Source of the DNA: Tepiditoga spiralis
Lineage (GTDB): Bacteria; Thermotogota; Thermotogae; Petrotogales; Petrotogaceae
DNA length: 64,000 nt
Assembly (NCBI RefSeq): GCF_014701195.1
Contig: NZ_AP018712.1
Coordinates: 2,002,501 to 2,066,500, forward strand
Direction: 5' to 3'
Position 1 is the first letter of the stretch, and each line of letters starts with the position of its first letter. A program made the position numbers and the translations under genes. The notes under the pieces are model-generated. The model saw only the letters and a program-made list of their open reading frames with translations. It had not been told where the DNA came from and searched no databases. This document shows positions 63,744 through 64,000 of this stretch, in pieces.

Positions 63744-64000
63744 GTCTGAAAGATACTCTTCCCTGAAAGGGATAATAACTTTTCACCTTCATTCATTGCT
63801 TCTACTATGACTTCTAAGTCTGAAAGATACTCTTCCCTGAAAGGGATAATAACTTGGATCTCTTCGAGATATATATTACCATGTTTTCACCTGTCTGAAA
63901 GATACTCTTCCCTGAAAGGGATAATAACGGGTTCTTTGACATATTAAGAACCCTAATAAGGTCTGAAAGATACTCTTCCCTGAAAGGGATAATAACATCC
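63744..64000 (+). CRISPR. CRISPR array 4 (partial): 4 repeats, 3 spacers seen
   Basis: The array runs off the right edge. Its repeats start GTCTGAAAGATAC instead of GTCTGAATGCTAC but keep the hairpin and 3' end. Spacers are 38, 39 and 32 nt. The first (63780) and third (63929) belong to the recurrent target family and the second (63854) to the M-V-I-Y-I-S-K-R-S gene. The third equals the first 32 nt of the array 2 spacer at 26439. Confidence 0.97.

Overview
The window is AT-rich DNA from a bacterium that I place in Thermotogae, genus Marinitoga or a very close relative. The main reason is an Argonaute (37873-39804) that aligns end to end with the Marinitoga piezophila Argonaute as I remember it. 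Its catalytic D448/E484/D518/N626 sits exactly two residues off the published D446/E482/D516/N624. It is encoded directly downstream of a CRISPR-associated primase-polymerase (CAPP), cas1 and cas2, an arrangement known from this genus. Genus is inference; no rRNA gene is present.

Bases 1-15000 are ordinary chromosome: a partial membrane-anchored glycerophosphodiester phosphodiesterase, a lipoprotein, a MarR regulator with an iron-type alcohol dehydrogenase, a C-terminal processing protease, two transporters, one AAA-ATPase/PD-(D/E)XK gene, ogt, and a compact folate operon (pabA-pabB-pabC-folE-folP-folB-folK).

Bases 15000-64000 are one large defence island punctuated by four CRISPR arrays. 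All four lie on the + strand, use near-identical 36-nt repeats and share a conserved leader of about 230 nt. The modules between them are: (i) array 1 to array 2: an AAA-ATPase/nuclease gene, a small membrane protein, a DUF4258-like protein, a PIN nuclease, a large CARF-like/HD protein on the minus strand, a GC-rich structured non-coding stretch, and nrdG-nrdD; (ii) array 2 to array 3: a double zinc-ribbon protein, vWA proteins, tiny membrane peptides, an RNase HI, a PIN-kinase fusion + TerY-like vWA + PP2C (a TerY-P-like triad), a RAMP remnant, then cas6-CAPP-cas1-cas2-ago; (iii) array 3 to array 4: a second AAA-ATPase/nuclease gene, another vWA, a run of 30-90 residue membrane peptides, a Card1-like nuclease, a CARF protein plus a complete type III-B cmr1-cas10-cmr3-cmr4-cmr5-cmr6 operon, a DarT-like ADP-ribosyltransferase with a partner, and finally a three-gene operon encoding a compact single-chain beta-beta' RNA polymerase, an unknown Lys-rich protein and an NtrC-type AAA+ ATPase that keeps the GAFTGA loop but has no DNA-binding domain.

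The probable working scheme is as follows. CAPP/Cas1/Cas2 acquire spacers and Cas6 processes the four arrays. The Cmr complex cuts target RNA (Cmr4 D26 is present) and its Cas10 makes cyclic oligoadenylate (GGDD present, HD nuclease motif and cysteines absent). CARF proteins respond to that signal. Argonaute may use RNA guides.

The least explained elements are: (a) the RNA polymerase/AAA+ trio abutting array 4, which has replaced the -35 box of that array's leader; (b) a 22-nt element reading M-S-N-N/I-N-L-E, found 14 times and placed 43-57 nt in front of most of the small membrane-peptide and effector genes; (c) about half of the 52 spacers being antisense to one short region of a single unknown gene family, with recurrent start positions. 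Several remnants (RAMP, PIN-kinase, PIN, AAA-ATPase, small peptides) show that the island is actively shuffled.
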